NCBI RefSeq assembly: GCF_001625365.1
Contig: NZ_LJJF01000001.1
Coordinates: 4,103,001-4,167,000 of the forward strand
DNA: 64,000 nucleotides
Direction: 5' to 3'
Origin: Streptomyces sp. MJM8645
Lineage (GTDB): Bacteria; Actinomycetota; Actinomycetes; Streptomycetales; Streptomycetaceae
The position numbers and the translations under genes are program-made. Each line of letters opens with the position of its first letter. Position 1 is the first letter of the stretch. Shown one piece after another: positions 7,665-16,830 of this stretch. The notes below the pieces were generated by a model. The model was given only the letters and a program-made list of their open reading frames with translations. It searched no databases and was not told the origin of the DNA.

Positions 7665-10600
7665 TGACGAGCGAGGAGCAGCCCACCCCCAGCGCCGCCC
7701 CGGCCGCCCGCGACGCCACGTCCGGGCTGCCCGAGGTCGCGCCAGCCGGGACCCCGGTCGACCGGGCTCGCGCGCTGCTGCGGACGCGCCCCTACCGGCG
7801 CCTGTGGACCACCCAGCTGATCGGCGGCACCGCCGACCGGCTCGGCCTGCTGGTGCTGCTCGCGCTCACCGTGATCGCCGTCGCCCTCGGCGGCCAGTTC
7901 GGCGCCTTGCCGCGCAGCCTCGCCTTCGCCGTCACGGCGGTCCTCGCCGTCCGGCTGGCGGCCACCGGGCTGGTCGGCGTCGCGCTGCTCGGACCGGTGC
8001 ACCGGCTGGTCGCCGGCCGGCTGGACCGGCGCTGGACGCTGTTCGGCGCCGACGCGCTGTGCGCCCTGTTGATCGGCCTCGCCCCCTGGTGGACCGTCTG
8101 GCTGGGCTCCGGCCCGAAGCCCTCCGGCGCCGCCGCCTACGTCCTGCTCGCCACCGTGTTCGTCACCGGTGCCGCCGAGCGGGTCCGGGGGATCGCCAAG
8201 GACGCCGCCGTCCCCGGCCTGCTGCCGCCCGCCGATCCGTACGCCCCCGCCGCCGAGCAGCGGCCCGCCGCCGCCCACCTGGACACCGTCCGGAGCATCG
8301 ACCGCTTCACCGGCTGGGCCACCCTGCCGCTCGCGGCCGCCGGCCTGGTCGCCCTCACCCTGCTGAACAACATCGGCGCCGCTCTCGGCTCGGACTGGCT
8401 CCGGGCCCACCAGGTCACCTTCGCCGCGCTCGGCGCGGCCGGCCTGTTCGCCGCCTCGGCCGCCCGCGACTACCTCCAGCAGCTGCCCGTCGGCCCGGTG
8501 GCCGTCGCCCCGCACTCGCCGCTGCAGGGCCTGCGCGCCCCCACCGACGCCACGCCCGGCCCCGCGCTGAGCAAGGGCCGCACCGGCAGCGCCCCGTACT
8601 TCACCTTCGCCGTCGCCGCCGGGTACGCCTCGATGGCCGGCGTCGCCGCGCTCGCGCTGCTCACCGCCGCCGAGCACCGGGCCGGGCCGATCGGCTACGG
8701 CCTGCTGGTCCTCGCCGCCACCGCGGCGCCCGCCCTCGGCTCCCGGCTCACCCGGGCCACGCTGCCCGCGCTCTCCCGCCGCCGCCTGCTCGCGCTGGCG
8801 CTGCTCACCGAGGGTGTGGCGCTGATCCTGGCCGGGCTGGTGCTGGACTTCGTCCTCGTCCTGGCCCTCATCGTGCTGGCCGGCCTCACCGCCGGGATCG
8901 TCGTCTCCGCCGGGCGCACCCTGCTCGGCCAGGAGGTCGAGGAGGCCCGGCTGCCGAAGGTCACCGAGCACCTGTACGCGGTGCTGCGGGTCGTGGTCGG
9001 CGCCGCGCTGGTCGTCGTCCCGCTGATCGCCGCGGCGTACGGGGACGTCGAGTACGGCACGGTCGAGCCGGGCTCGTTCACCTTCATCCACGGCGGTGCG
9101 GCCCTGGCCGTCGCCACCTCGGGGCTGCTCACGCTGGTCCTCGCCGCCGTCGTCCTGCTGCGGACCGACGACCGGCGCGGCACCGCGCCCTTCGGCCGGG
9201 ACCTGGTCGACGCGGTGCGCGGCGCCGTCGGCCCGGCCCCGCGCCAGGGCGCCGGTACCGGCTTCTTCATCGCCCTGGAGGGCGGCGACGGCGCCGGCAA
9301 GTCCACCCAGGCCCAGGCGCTCGCCGAGTGGATCCGCGGCAAGGGGCACGAGGTCGTGCTCACCCGCGAGCCCGGCGGCAGCCCGGTCGGCCAGCGGCTG
9401 CGCGGCCTCGTCCTGGACGTCGGCAACACCGGCCTGTCGCACCGCGCCGAGGCGCTGATCTACGCCGCCGACCGGGCCGAGCACGTCGAGAACGTCATCC
9501 GGCCGGCCCTCGCCCGCGGCGCCGTGGTGATCACCGACCGGTACATGGACTCCTCCATCGCCTACCAGGGCGCCGGACGCGACCTGGCCGCCACCGAGGT
9601 CGCCCGGATCTCCCGCTGGGCGACCGGCGGGCTGCTGCCCGACCTGACCGTCGTCCTGGACGTCGACCCGACCAGGGCCCGGGAGCGCTTCACCGAGGCG
9701 CTCGACCGGCTGGAGTCCGAGCCCACCGAGTTCCACCAGCGGGTCCGGGCCGGCTTCCTCGCCCTCGCGGCCGCCGACCCGGCGCGCTACCTGGTCGTCG
9801 ACGGCAGCCAGGCCCCCGGCTTCGTCACCACCGCCATCCGGCACCGGCTCGACCGCGAGCTGCCGCTCTCCGAGCAGGAGAAGGACGCCCGCGCCGAGCA
9901 GGAGCGGCTCGCCCGCGAAGAGGCCGAGCGCCGCGCCGCCGAGGAGGCCCGCAAGAAGGCCGAGGCCGAGGCCGCCGAGCGCAAGCGGCAGGAAGTGCTG
10001 GCGCAGCTGCGCGCCGAACAGGCCGAGCAGGAGCGGCTGGCCAAGGAGGAGGCCGAACGGGCCGCCGCCGAGGCCCGGCGCAAGGCCGAGGAGGAGGCCC
10101 GCCGCCGGGCGGAGGAGGAAGCCCGCCGCCGCGCCGAGGAGGAGGCCAAGCGGAAGGCCGAGGAGGACGCCCGGCTGGCCGCAGAGGCCGCCGAGCGCAA
10201 GCGCCTCGCCGACGAGGCGGCCGCCCAGGCGGAGCTGCAGCGGCAGCGGGAGCTCCAGCGCGAGGAGCAGCGCCGCCGGGCGGAGGAGGCGCTGCAGCGG
10301 GCCGAGGAGGCCCGGCTGGCGCAGGCCGCCGCGCTCGCGGCCGCGGCTGCGGCGGCGCAGACGGCGGCGGATCGGGCGGCGGCGGGTACGGCCGGTCTGG
10401 CGGGCTCGGCTGGTTCGGCCTCGGGCTCGGCTGCTGGTCAGGCTGCCGGTCCGGCCGCTGGTTCGGTTCCCGGGGATGCCGTGACCACCGAGCTGCGGGC
10501 CGTCCGGGACGTCCCGGGGGCGGGGCCCGTGGGCACTCCCGGGCCCGGCGGCACCGACGAGGCGACGCGGGAGCTGTCGCTGCGGGACAGCCAGGCGGCC

Positions 10601-11188
10601 GTCCGGGCGGCGGAGGCCGCCGACGCGACCGCCCAGCTGCCGGTCGTCCCGCCGACCGCCGTGGACGAGACGGCCGTGCTGCCGAAGGTCACGGAGGAGG
10701 CGGACCGGACCGCGGTGCTGCCGCGGATCGAGCCGGGGCGTCCGGCGCCGGGGCGTTCTGTCCCAGAGCGTTCTGTGTCGGAGCGTCCGGCACCGGGCCG
10801 GGTGGAGCCGGGCCGTACCGAGGCGGGCCGTACCGAGGACCGGGTGCCGCCGGGGCTGTGGCGCGAGGAGCCGGTGGACAGCACCCGCGAACTGCCGGTG
10901 GTCGGCGACGAGCCGCAGCCCGCCGACGAGTCGCAGGCCACCGCCGAGCGACCCCGGCCGGAGTGGGCCGAGGAGACGCCGATGGACGACCTGCCGAGCC
11001 TCACCGACACCCTGCTCGGCTCGCGTGACGAGTGGGCGCGCTGGAATCACGGCGGCCCGGCCCCGCAGGACCCGCGTGGCGGCCAGGACCGGCCCGCCCC
11101 CGGGGGCGACCAGGGCGGGGTCGGCGAGGGCGGGGTCGGCGAGGGCGGCGGCAAGGGCAAGGGCCGTCGCTGGGGCCGTCGGGGCTGA
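7664..11188 (+). CDS. tmk: Membrane-fused dTMP kinase with MFS-like N-terminus and coiled-coil tail
   Basis: A 1174-residue three-part protein. Residues about 40-510 form hydrophobic helices resembling a major facilitator transporter half or whole. Residues about 533-735 are thymidylate kinase: P-loop LEGGDGAGKSTQAQAL (about 538-553), the TREPGG segment, and the DR motif ITDRYMDSSIAYQGAG. Residues about 740-895 are a long charged Glu/Arg/Ala/Lys coiled coil, and the rest is low-complexity Pro/Gly/Arg. Thymidylate kinase phosphorylates dTMP to dTDP, an essential step for DNA synthesis. Most bacteria have a soluble enzyme of about 210 residues; this fusion is a known Streptomyces arrangement (annotated in S. 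coelicolor as a membrane protein with kinase activity). The transporter-like part might only anchor the kinase. The gene precedes that for clamp-loader delta prime, 227 bp downstream. Confidence 0.9.
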   Translation: MTSEEQPTPSAAPAARDATSGLPEVAPAGTPVDRARALLRTRPYRRLWTTQLIGGTADRLGLLVLLALTVIAVALGGQFGALPRSLAFAVTAVLAVRLAATGLVGVALLGPVHRLVAGRLDRRWTLFGADALCALLIGLAPWWTVWLGSGPKPSGAAAYVLLATVFVTGAAERVRGIAKDAAVPGLLPPADPYAPAAEQRPAAAHLDTVRSIDRFTGWATLPLAAAGLVALTLLNNIGAALGSDWLRAHQVTFAALGAAGLFAASAARDYLQQLPVGPVAVAPHSPLQGLRAPTDATPGPALSKGRTGSAPYFTFAVAAGYASMAGVAALALLTAAEHRAGPIGYGLLVLAATAAPALGSRLTRATLPALSRRRLLALALLTEGVALILAGLVLDFVLVLALIVLAGLTAGIVVSAGRTLLGQEVEEARLPKVTEHLYAVLRVVVGAALVVVPLIAAAYGDVEYGTVEPGSFTFIHGGAALAVATSGLLTLVLAAVVLLRTDDRRGTAPFGRDLVDAVRGAVGPAPRQGAGTGFFIALEGGDGAGKSTQAQALAEWIRGKGHEVVLTREPGGSPVGQRLRGLVLDVGNTGLSHRAEALIYAADRAEHVENVIRPALARGAVVITDRYMDSSIAYQGAGRDLAATEVARISRWATGGLLPDLTVVLDVDPTRARERFTEALDRLESEPTEFHQRVRAGFLALAAADPARYLVVDGSQAPGFVTTAIRHRLDRELPLSEQEKDARAEQERLAREEAERRAAEEARKKAEAEAAERKRQEVLAQLRAEQAEQERLAKEEAERAAAEARRKAEEEARRRAEEEARRRAEEEAKRKAEEDARLAAEAAERKRLADEAAAQAELQRQRELQREEQRRRAEEALQRAEEARLAQAAALAAAAAAAQTAADRAAAGTAGLAGSAGSASGSAAGQAAGPAAGSVPGDAVTTELRAVRDVPGAGPVGTPGPGGTDEATRELSLRDSQAAVRAAEAADATAQLPVVPPTAVDETAVLPKVTEEADRTAVLPRIEPGRPAPGRSVPERSVSERPAPGRVEPGRTEAGRTEDRVPPGLWREEPVDSTRELPVVGDEPQPADESQATAERPRPEWAEETPMDDLPSLTDTLLGSRDEWARWNHGGPAPQDPRGGQDRPAPGGDQGGVGEGGVGEGGGKGKGRRWGRRG

Positions 11189-11201
11189 CCTCGGGCGTGC
11201 G

Positions 11202-11240
11202 GCGGTACGGACGACGGTAGGACAGCGGTACGGACGACGG
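11202..11240 (+). repeat. 16-bp direct repeat upstream of holB
   Basis: GCGGTACGGACGACGG occurs at 11202-11217 and again at 11225-11240 (23-bp period), in the 227-bp gap between the tmk fusion and holB. A regulatory role is possible but not supported by anything else in view. Confidence 0.6.
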
Positions 11241-11415
11241 GCGGCGTCGTCGGGGTGGAGAGCCCCGGCGGCGCCGCCCGTCGCCTTCGGCGGTGGGGCG
11301 CCTCCTTTCGGTGGTGGGCACTCCGGAGGGCGCCGTGGCTGTCGGAGCGGACACGTATGCTCGACGGCGGGGAAGAGGCGCCGGGAGCGCTGCCGTACTG
11401 AGCTTGGGAGCAGCA

Positions 11416-12627
11416 GTGGCCGTCTGGGACGACCTGGTGGGCCAGGAGCGGGTGGTCGAGCAGCTGACCGCCGCCGCCCGGTCGGCCGGGGCGACGATCG
11501 CGGCCGGCCGCGGAGCCGGCCCGCAGCCGGGCGGGAACGCCTCCCTGATGACGCACGCCTGGCTGTTCACCGGCCCGCCCGGGGCCGGGCAGGTCACCGC
11601 CGCGCGCGCGTTCGCCGCGGCCCTCCAGTGCACCAGCCCGGACCTCGCGCTCGGCGGTACGCCCGGCTGCGGGTTCTGCGACGGCTGCCACACCGTGCTG
11701 GCCGGCAGCCACGCCGACGTCAAGTACGTCCGGACCGACGGCCTGTCCATCGGCGTCGGCGACATGCGCGAGCTCGTGCTGCGCGCCTCCAGCTACCCGA
11801 CCGGCGGCCGCTGGTCGGTCATCCTGGTCGACGCCGCCCACCGGCTCACCGAGGCCGCCGCGAACGCGCTGCTCAAGGGCGTGGAGGAGCCCTCCCCGCG
11901 CACCGTCTGGCTGCTCTGCGCCCCCTCCGTCCAGGACGTGCTGCCGACCATCCGCTCGCGCTGCCGCCTGCTCGTCCTGCGCACGCCCGCCGCCGAGGCC
12001 GTCGCCGACATGCTGGTCCGCCGCGACGGCGTCGACCCGGAGACGGCCCGGCTGGCCGCACTCGCCGGGCAGGGCGACGTCGAGCGCGCGCGCCGCCTCG
12101 CCGTCGACGACCAGGCCCGCACCCGCCGCGCCGAGGTGCTGCGGATCCCGCTGGAGGTCGGCGACATCGGCGGCTGCCTGGCCGCCGCCCAGCGTCTCGT
12201 CGACACCGCCAAGGCCGACGCCGAGGCGCTCGCCGAGACCCAGGACGCCAAGGAGACCGACGACCTGAAGGCCGCCTACGGCGCCGCCGAGGGCAGCAAG
12301 GCGCCGCGCGGCATGGCCGGGGCGGTCAAGGAGCTGGAGAAGCGGCAGAAGAGCCGGGCCACCCGCACCCGCCGGGAGACCCTCGGCGTCGCGCTGCTCG
12401 ACCTGCTCGGCTTCTACCGGGACGTGCTCGCGCTCCAGCTCGGCTCCAGAGGCACCCTCGCCAACGAGGACCAGCGGCAGGCCCTGAACCGGGTCGCGCA
12501 GGACGGCCCGCCGGAGGGCACGCTGCGCCGGATCGAGGCGGTGCTCGCCTGCCGGCAGGCGCTGGACCGCAACGTGGACCCGCTGCTCGCCGTCGAGGCG
12601 ATGACGGTGGCGCTGCGCGCGGGCTGA
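11416..12627 (+). CDS. holB: DNA polymerase III subunit delta prime (clamp loader)
   Basis: A 403-residue AAA+ clamp-loader subunit that helps place the beta clamp on DNA. The start at GTG 11416 is favoured over the in-frame ATG at 11293: GGGAG lies 5 bp upstream and the protein then begins MAVWDDLVGQERVVEQL, the family form. The zinc-binding cysteine cluster is visible (CGFCDGC, about residues 84-90, with a further Cys at about 71), as is the SRC motif (IRSRCRLLVL, about 178-187). The Walker A region reads GPPGAGQVTAARAF: the essential Lys is Gln, consistent with delta prime being the non-ATPase stator. The C-terminal collar region follows the AAA+ core. The next gene starts 312 bp downstream. 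Confidence 0.93.
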   Translation: MAVWDDLVGQERVVEQLTAAARSAGATIAAGRGAGPQPGGNASLMTHAWLFTGPPGAGQVTAARAFAAALQCTSPDLALGGTPGCGFCDGCHTVLAGSHADVKYVRTDGLSIGVGDMRELVLRASSYPTGGRWSVILVDAAHRLTEAAANALLKGVEEPSPRTVWLLCAPSVQDVLPTIRSRCRLLVLRTPAAEAVADMLVRRDGVDPETARLAALAGQGDVERARRLAVDDQARTRRAEVLRIPLEVGDIGGCLAAAQRLVDTAKADAEALAETQDAKETDDLKAAYGAAEGSKAPRGMAGAVKELEKRQKSRATRTRRETLGVALLDLLGFYRDVLALQLGSRGTLANEDQRQALNRVAQDGPPEGTLRRIEAVLACRQALDRNVDPLLAVEAMTVALRAG

Positions 12628-12939
12628 GCTGCGTTGCCGGGCCGTGGGCCGTCGGGCCGCTGGTCCGTCGGTCTGTCGGTCCGCCGGGCCCTTGGGCCGC
12701 TGGGCCGCTGGGCCGTTCGGGGTGGGACCGTCGGGCCGGGTGCCCGGCGTAGGCCTCCCGGAGCCGTCCCGTTGTCCCACCTTCGAGTGAACGATCGATA
12801 CGCGCCGGGCACACCCGCGTGCGACCGTCCGCCCGTTGTGCACGCTGGGGGCCGACTGTGCCCCGGTGCCGGGGCCGTCGCCCCCGTACGGCACCGGGTC
12901 CCGTCCGGCGCCGGCCCTCCTCCCGAGGCGGTGCGTCCC
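12628..12939. other. 312-bp gap: imperfect GGGCCGCT-like repeats, no gene seen
   Basis: Positions about 12640-12740 consist of imperfect tandem octamers such as GGGCCGCT and GGTCCGTC, a low-complexity tract. The remainder holds no supported coding region, terminator with a good stem, or clear promoter. An open frame continues through it into the next gene, but its composition is non-coding in character. Confidence 0.4.
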
Positions 12940-14073
12940 ATGGTTCGTTCGCTCCTCGTCATCCCCCTGCTGATGGCCGCGCTGGGCGGGATCTGGCTGG
13001 CCCGCGGCGCGCTCCAGCGCTGGCGCGACCTGCGCGCCGCCGCGACCTACGAACTGGCCGGTGAACGCTGGCCGATGCTGGTGCGGGCGGCCGGAGCGAT
13101 GATCTGCGGGGTCTGCGTCACCGCGCTGACGCTGCTCACGGCGCTCGGGGCGTTCGGCGGCCTGACCCCCCGCGGCCAGGAATCGGACCGGGCCGAGTCG
13201 ATGGTCGGCGCGGCGGGTGCGGGCCCGGGCGGGGGACCGGCGGTCCGGCAGCAGCCGGCGCCGCCCGTCGTGGCGGAGCCGGCCGCGGCCTCCGGCGCCC
13301 CGTCGGCCGCCGTGAGCCACTTCGACGGCGTCGGCCAGCCGGGCGGCGGCGAACTGCTGCAGTCCGCCGTGCCCGGCCCGGACGGGCAGCCGCGCACCGT
13401 CCGGGTCTGGCTGCCGCCGCAGTACGCCAAGGAGCCGAACGCGCGTTTCCCGGTGGTCGTGATGCAGGCGGCCACCCCGCGCAAGACCGCCGACGCCGAG
13501 GTCCCGGACGTCTTCGAGGGCCTCACCGCGGCCCTGCAGACCGGCCGTGCCCGCCCCTTCATCCTGGTCGCCCCCGAGGCGCCGAACGGCACCGCGCACC
13601 CCTGCGACCTGGTCGCCGCCGCGCCGGCCGCCGTCGCCGACGACGAGACGCTGCGCGCCGCCATCGCCGCCTCGTTCCGCATCCTGGCGCCCGGCCCGGC
13701 CTCCTGGGGCACCCTCGGTGTCGAGGGCGGTGCGCCGTGCGCGGCCGCCGCCGGGCTGTCCCGCCCCGATCTGTACGGCGCGGCCGCCGCGGTGTCCGGC
13801 CGCTACGACGCCGCCGCGCTCACCCAGGCCGGCGCCGAGGCCCCGGCCGGCAGCGCGGCGAAGCTCCTGCTGGCCGCCGCCAAGGCCGACACGGCCGGGC
13901 TGGACACGGCCCGCAAGCTCCAGGCCGCGCTCCAGGCCGGGGCCGGACCGGCGGCCAAGGCCGAGGTGAAGATCTCCGACAACGTGCAGGACTACACCCC
14001 CGACCGGGAGCGGATGCGGCTCGTCCGGCAGGCGGCGCAGTACCTGGCCGACGCGCTGGCCAAGGCGTCCTGA
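12940..14073 (+). CDS. Membrane-anchored esterase-fold protein, probably not catalytic
   Basis: A 377-residue protein. The start at ATG 12940 (GAGG about 11 bp upstream) gives a clean N-terminal membrane helix (MVRSLLVIPLLMAALGGIWL); a second helix follows at about 42-62 (GAMICGVCVTALTLLTAL). After a Gly/Ala/Pro linker comes an alpha/beta-hydrolase domain of the esterase-D/mycolyltransferase type (VWLPPQY, FPVVVMQAA, PFILVAPEAPNG, LYGAAAAVSGRYD). At the nucleophile elbow, where the family has G-x-S-x-G-G, this protein reads GVEGGAPC, so the catalytic serine is absent. It may be a structural or binding relative acting at the cell surface. An earlier GTG start at 12931 is possible. Confidence 0.6.
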   Translation: MVRSLLVIPLLMAALGGIWLARGALQRWRDLRAAATYELAGERWPMLVRAAGAMICGVCVTALTLLTALGAFGGLTPRGQESDRAESMVGAAGAGPGGGPAVRQQPAPPVVAEPAAASGAPSAAVSHFDGVGQPGGGELLQSAVPGPDGQPRTVRVWLPPQYAKEPNARFPVVVMQAATPRKTADAEVPDVFEGLTAALQTGRARPFILVAPEAPNGTAHPCDLVAAAPAAVADDETLRAAIAASFRILAPGPASWGTLGVEGGAPCAAAAGLSRPDLYGAAAAVSGRYDAAALTQAGAEAPAGSAAKLLLAAAKADTAGLDTARKLQAALQAGAGPAAKAEVKISDNVQDYTPDRERMRLVRQAAQYLADALAKAS

Positions 14074-14192
14074 CCCGGTGTGGACGGGGCGTCGCCGCCC
14101 GGTGCCCGTGGCGGGTGCCGGGCGGCGCGCTGTGGTGCAATGCGAGGCGGGTCGCCGGGCGACGACCCTGGGTGACGATCGAGAGGGCTCGG

Positions 14193-15881
14193 ATGATCGC
14201 GAGGGGTCGGATGAGGGCCACCGGGCGGGTACTGGCCGCGGCGCTCGCCGTCGGGCTGCTGGCGGGCGGGTGCGGTGCGGGTTCGTCGGGTTCGTCGGGT
14301 TCGTCGAGCTCGTTGGGTTCAGAGGGTTCAGACGGCTCAGCGGGCTCAGCGGGTTCGTCCGGGGCGGGGGGCGCCGGGTCGTCCACCCCGGCCCCGCCCG
14401 GGGTCACGCCGCTGGAGCCGCTGCCCGCCGCCGTCCCGGCCGGGCTGGCCCCGTACTACGCGCAGCGGCTCGGCTGGCAGTCGTGCGACGGCGGGTTCGA
14501 GTGCACCGCCTTCCGGGTGCCGCTGGACTACGACCGCCCCGGCGACGGCGACCTCACCCTGGTGGCGGCCCGCGCCACCGCCGTCCCAGCGGGCTCGGGT
14601 TCGGGTTCGGGTTCCGCGGAGGGGGCCGGGGGCGGCCGGCTCGGCTCGCTGCTGCTCAACCCCGGCGGGCCCGGCGGCTCGGCGGTCGAGTACCTGGAGG
14701 CCGCCGCCCGGACGTACGACAGCGGCGTGCGCGCCCGGTACGACCTGGTCGGCCTCGACCCGCGCGGAGTCGGCCGCAGCAACCCGGTCACCTGCCTGAG
14801 CGGCGACCGGATGGACGCCTACACCGCCGTCGACCTCACCCCCGGCGACCAGCACGGAATCGACGCGCTGATCGCCGCCGACAAGGAGTTCGCCGAGGGC
14901 TGCCGGCAGCGCGCCGGGGCGGCGCTCGGCCACCTCGGCACCGTCGAGGCCGCCCGCGACATGGACGTGCTGCGCGCCCTGCTCGGCGACGAGCGGCTGA
15001 ACTACGTCGGCAAGTCCTACGGCACCTTCCTCGGCGCCACCTACGCCGGGCTCTTCCCCGGCCGGGTCGGGCGGCTGGTGCTGGACGGCGCGGTGGACCC
15101 GTCGCTCGACTCGGTCACCGGCAACCGCACCCAGGCCGGCGGCTTCGAGACCGCCTGGGCCGCCTTCGCCAAGGACTGCGCCAAGCACGAGGACTGCCCG
15201 CTCGGCCGCACCGAACAGCAGATCGGCGATCAGCTCACCGCCCTGCTCGCCACCGTCCAGGCCCACCCGCTGACCAGCACCGACCGCGGCCGCCGACTCA
15301 CCGCGGCCCAGGCGACCACCGGCGTCATCCAGGCCATGTACGCCGACTTCCTCTGGCCCAAGCTGCGCACCGCGCTCACCGACGCCAAGGCCGGCGACGG
15401 CACCAGCCTGCTGAGGCTCTCCGACTCCTACTACGGGCGCGAGGCGGACGGCTCGTACCCCAACCTGATGTTCGCCAACACGGCGGTGAACTGCCTCGAC
15501 CTGCCCGCCCCGTTCGCCGGGCCGGAGGACGTCCAGCGGGCCGTGCCGGACTTCGAACAGGCCTCGCCGCACTTCGGCCGCGACATGGCGTGGATGGCGC
15601 TGGCCTGCACCTACTGGCCGGTCCGGGCCACCGGCACGGCGCACACCATCCGGGCCGCCGGCGCCGCCCCCATCGTCGTCGTCGGCACCACCCGCGACCC
15701 GGCCACCCCGTACGCGTGGGCCCAGGCGCTGGCCGGGCAACTGGAGTCCGGACGCCTGCTCACCTACGACGGGGACGGCCACACCGCGTACGGGCACCAC
15801 GACGCCTGCGTGGACGGCGTGGTCAACCGCTACCTGCTGGCGGGCGAGGCACCGGAGCCGGGCAAGCGCTGCGCCCGGTAG
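14193..15881 (+). CDS. Secreted alpha/beta hydrolase with TAP-like C-terminus (peptidase-type lipoprotein)
   Basis: A 562-residue exported hydrolase. ATG 14193 is preferred (GAGAGG 6 bp upstream); ATG 14211 in the same frame is an alternative. The signal peptide (about 7-28) ends in a lipobox-like LLAGGC. A Gly/Ser-rich linker of about 45 residues, encoded by GGTTCGTCG-type repeats, tethers the enzyme domain. Motifs: oxyanion region LLNPGGPGGSAVEY, nucleophile elbow YVGKSYGTFLGATY with Ser275, the acid in GTTRDPATPY and the catalytic His in GDGHTAYG. The layout matches tripeptidyl aminopeptidases such as the Streptomyces Slp/Tap proteins. It probably trims peptides from the N-terminus outside the cell; exact substrate is unknown. 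Confidence 0.8.
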   Translation: MIARGRMRATGRVLAAALAVGLLAGGCGAGSSGSSGSSSSLGSEGSDGSAGSAGSSGAGGAGSSTPAPPGVTPLEPLPAAVPAGLAPYYAQRLGWQSCDGGFECTAFRVPLDYDRPGDGDLTLVAARATAVPAGSGSGSGSAEGAGGGRLGSLLLNPGGPGGSAVEYLEAAARTYDSGVRARYDLVGLDPRGVGRSNPVTCLSGDRMDAYTAVDLTPGDQHGIDALIAADKEFAEGCRQRAGAALGHLGTVEAARDMDVLRALLGDERLNYVGKSYGTFLGATYAGLFPGRVGRLVLDGAVDPSLDSVTGNRTQAGGFETAWAAFAKDCAKHEDCPLGRTEQQIGDQLTALLATVQAHPLTSTDRGRRLTAAQATTGVIQAMYADFLWPKLRTALTDAKAGDGTSLLRLSDSYYGREADGSYPNLMFANTAVNCLDLPAPFAGPEDVQRAVPDFEQASPHFGRDMAWMALACTYWPVRATGTAHTIRAAGAAPIVVVGTTRDPATPYAWAQALAGQLESGRLLTYDGDGHTAYGHHDACVDGVVNRYLLAGEAPEPGKRCAR

Positions 15882-15965
15882 GCGGGATGGTTTCCGCTTC
15901 AACCGACCGCCGGTGCGACGTTACGATGAGCGCCCCCCGCCCTCATCCCCTCCCCGGAGCGCACC

Positions 15966-16631
15966 GTGCTCGGAGTCAACGACCTGGCGACGTACGTCCT
16001 CGGCGCCCTCGTCATCGTCCTACTGCCCGGCCCCAACTCCCTGTACGTGCTGTCCGTCGCCGCCCGCAAGGGCATCCGGACCGGCTACCAGGCCGCCGCC
16101 GGCGTCTTCGTCGGCGACCTCACCCTGATCAGCCTCACCTCGCTGGGCGCCGCCTCCCTCCTCAAGGCCAACCCGGCCGTCTTCGCCGTGGTCAAGCTCG
16201 GCGGCGCCGCCTACCTGCTCTGGATCGGCTACGGCATGCTCCGCGCCGCCCGCCAGCTCTGGCGCGAACGCCGGACCGCCGACAACCCCGACAACCCCGC
16301 CGCCACCGCCGAACCGGCCGCCGAACCCGTCGAGCGCCCGTTCCGCCGCGCCCTGGTGATCAGCCTGCTGAACCCGAAGGCGATCCTCTTCCTGCTCTCC
16401 TTCTTCACCCAGTTCGTCGACCCGGCCTACGGTCAGCCGGCCCTCTCCTTCGGCCTGCTCGGCGGCATCCTCCAGACCTTCAGCGTGCTCTACCTCTCCC
16501 TGCTGATCTTCGCCGGCACCACCCTCGCCGCCACCTTCCGCCGCCGCAGGCGCCTCTCCGCCACCCTCACCAGCGGCGTCGCCGTCCTCTTCGCCGGCTT
16601 CGCCGCCAAACTCGCCGTCTCCTCCGCCTGA
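15966..16631 (+). CDS. LysE/RhtB-family amino-acid exporter
   Basis: A 221-residue inner-membrane protein with about six hydrophobic helices. It has the family N-terminus (YVLGALVIVLLPGPNSLYVL, where PGPN is diagnostic), the second conserved block KLGGAAYLLWIGYGML and the third, ALVISLLNPKAILFLLSFF. Members export amino acids such as leucine, lysine, threonine or homoserine lactone using the proton gradient; the sequence is closest in feel to LeuE-type exporters. Start GTG 15966 begins right after the preceding GC-rich leader. It ends 82 bp before the tRNA gene. Confidence 0.85.
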   Translation: MLGVNDLATYVLGALVIVLLPGPNSLYVLSVAARKGIRTGYQAAAGVFVGDLTLISLTSLGAASLLKANPAVFAVVKLGGAAYLLWIGYGMLRAARQLWRERRTADNPDNPAATAEPAAEPVERPFRRALVISLLNPKAILFLLSFFTQFVDPAYGQPALSFGLLGGILQTFSVLYLSLLIFAGTTLAATFRRRRRLSATLTSGVAVLFAGFAAKLAVSSA

Positions 16632-16653
16632 CCCCCACCCCCGCCAACCGGGT

Positions 16654-16683
16654 GTGGATCACCCGCGAAACCTGTGTAGACTG
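16654..16683 (+). promoter_or_regulatory. Possible tRNA-Thr promoter
   Basis: TAGACT (16678-16683) is a good -10 hexamer 30 bp before the tRNA. TGTGGA (16654-16659), 18 bp upstream of it, is a weak -35. The placement fits a tRNA transcript, but the -35 match is poor. Confidence 0.4.
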
Positions 16684-16713
16684 GCCCGCGTTGCCACCAC
16701 GCGTGACAACGGC

Positions 16714-16787
16714 GCCGCCTTAGCTCAGCTGGCCAGAGCAACGCACTCGTAATGCGTAGGTCGCGGGTTCGAATCCCGCAGGCGGCT
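16714..16787 (+). tRNA. tRNA-Thr, anticodon CGU
   Basis: All cloverleaf parts can be folded: acceptor GCCGCCT with AGGCGGC, D-arm GCTC/GAGC, anticodon arm ACGCA-CTCGTAA-TGCGT with anticodon CGT reading ACG, variable loop AGGTC, and T-arm GCGGG-TTCGAAT-CCCGC. The length is 74 nt, the discriminator base is T, and CCA is not encoded. A strong terminator follows at 16794. Confidence 0.97.
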
Positions 16788-16793
16788 CTGTAG

Positions 16794-16830
16794 AAGCCCC
16801 AGGACTCACTCGCCGTGACCTGGGGCTTTT
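16794..16830 (+). terminator. Rho-independent terminator after tRNA-Thr
   Basis: AAGCCCCAGG (16794-16803) pairs perfectly with CCTGGGGCTT (16819-16828) and is followed by further T residues (TTTT in total, 16827-16830). It ends the tRNA transcript and, read from the other side, could also stop the convergent dioxygenase gene. Confidence 0.85.

Noticed and set aside
10850..11188. A separate small gene at the end of the thymidylate kinase fusion
   Set aside because: The frame is continuous with the coiled-coil tail and the sequence is low-complexity; no independent start with a ribosome binding site was found.
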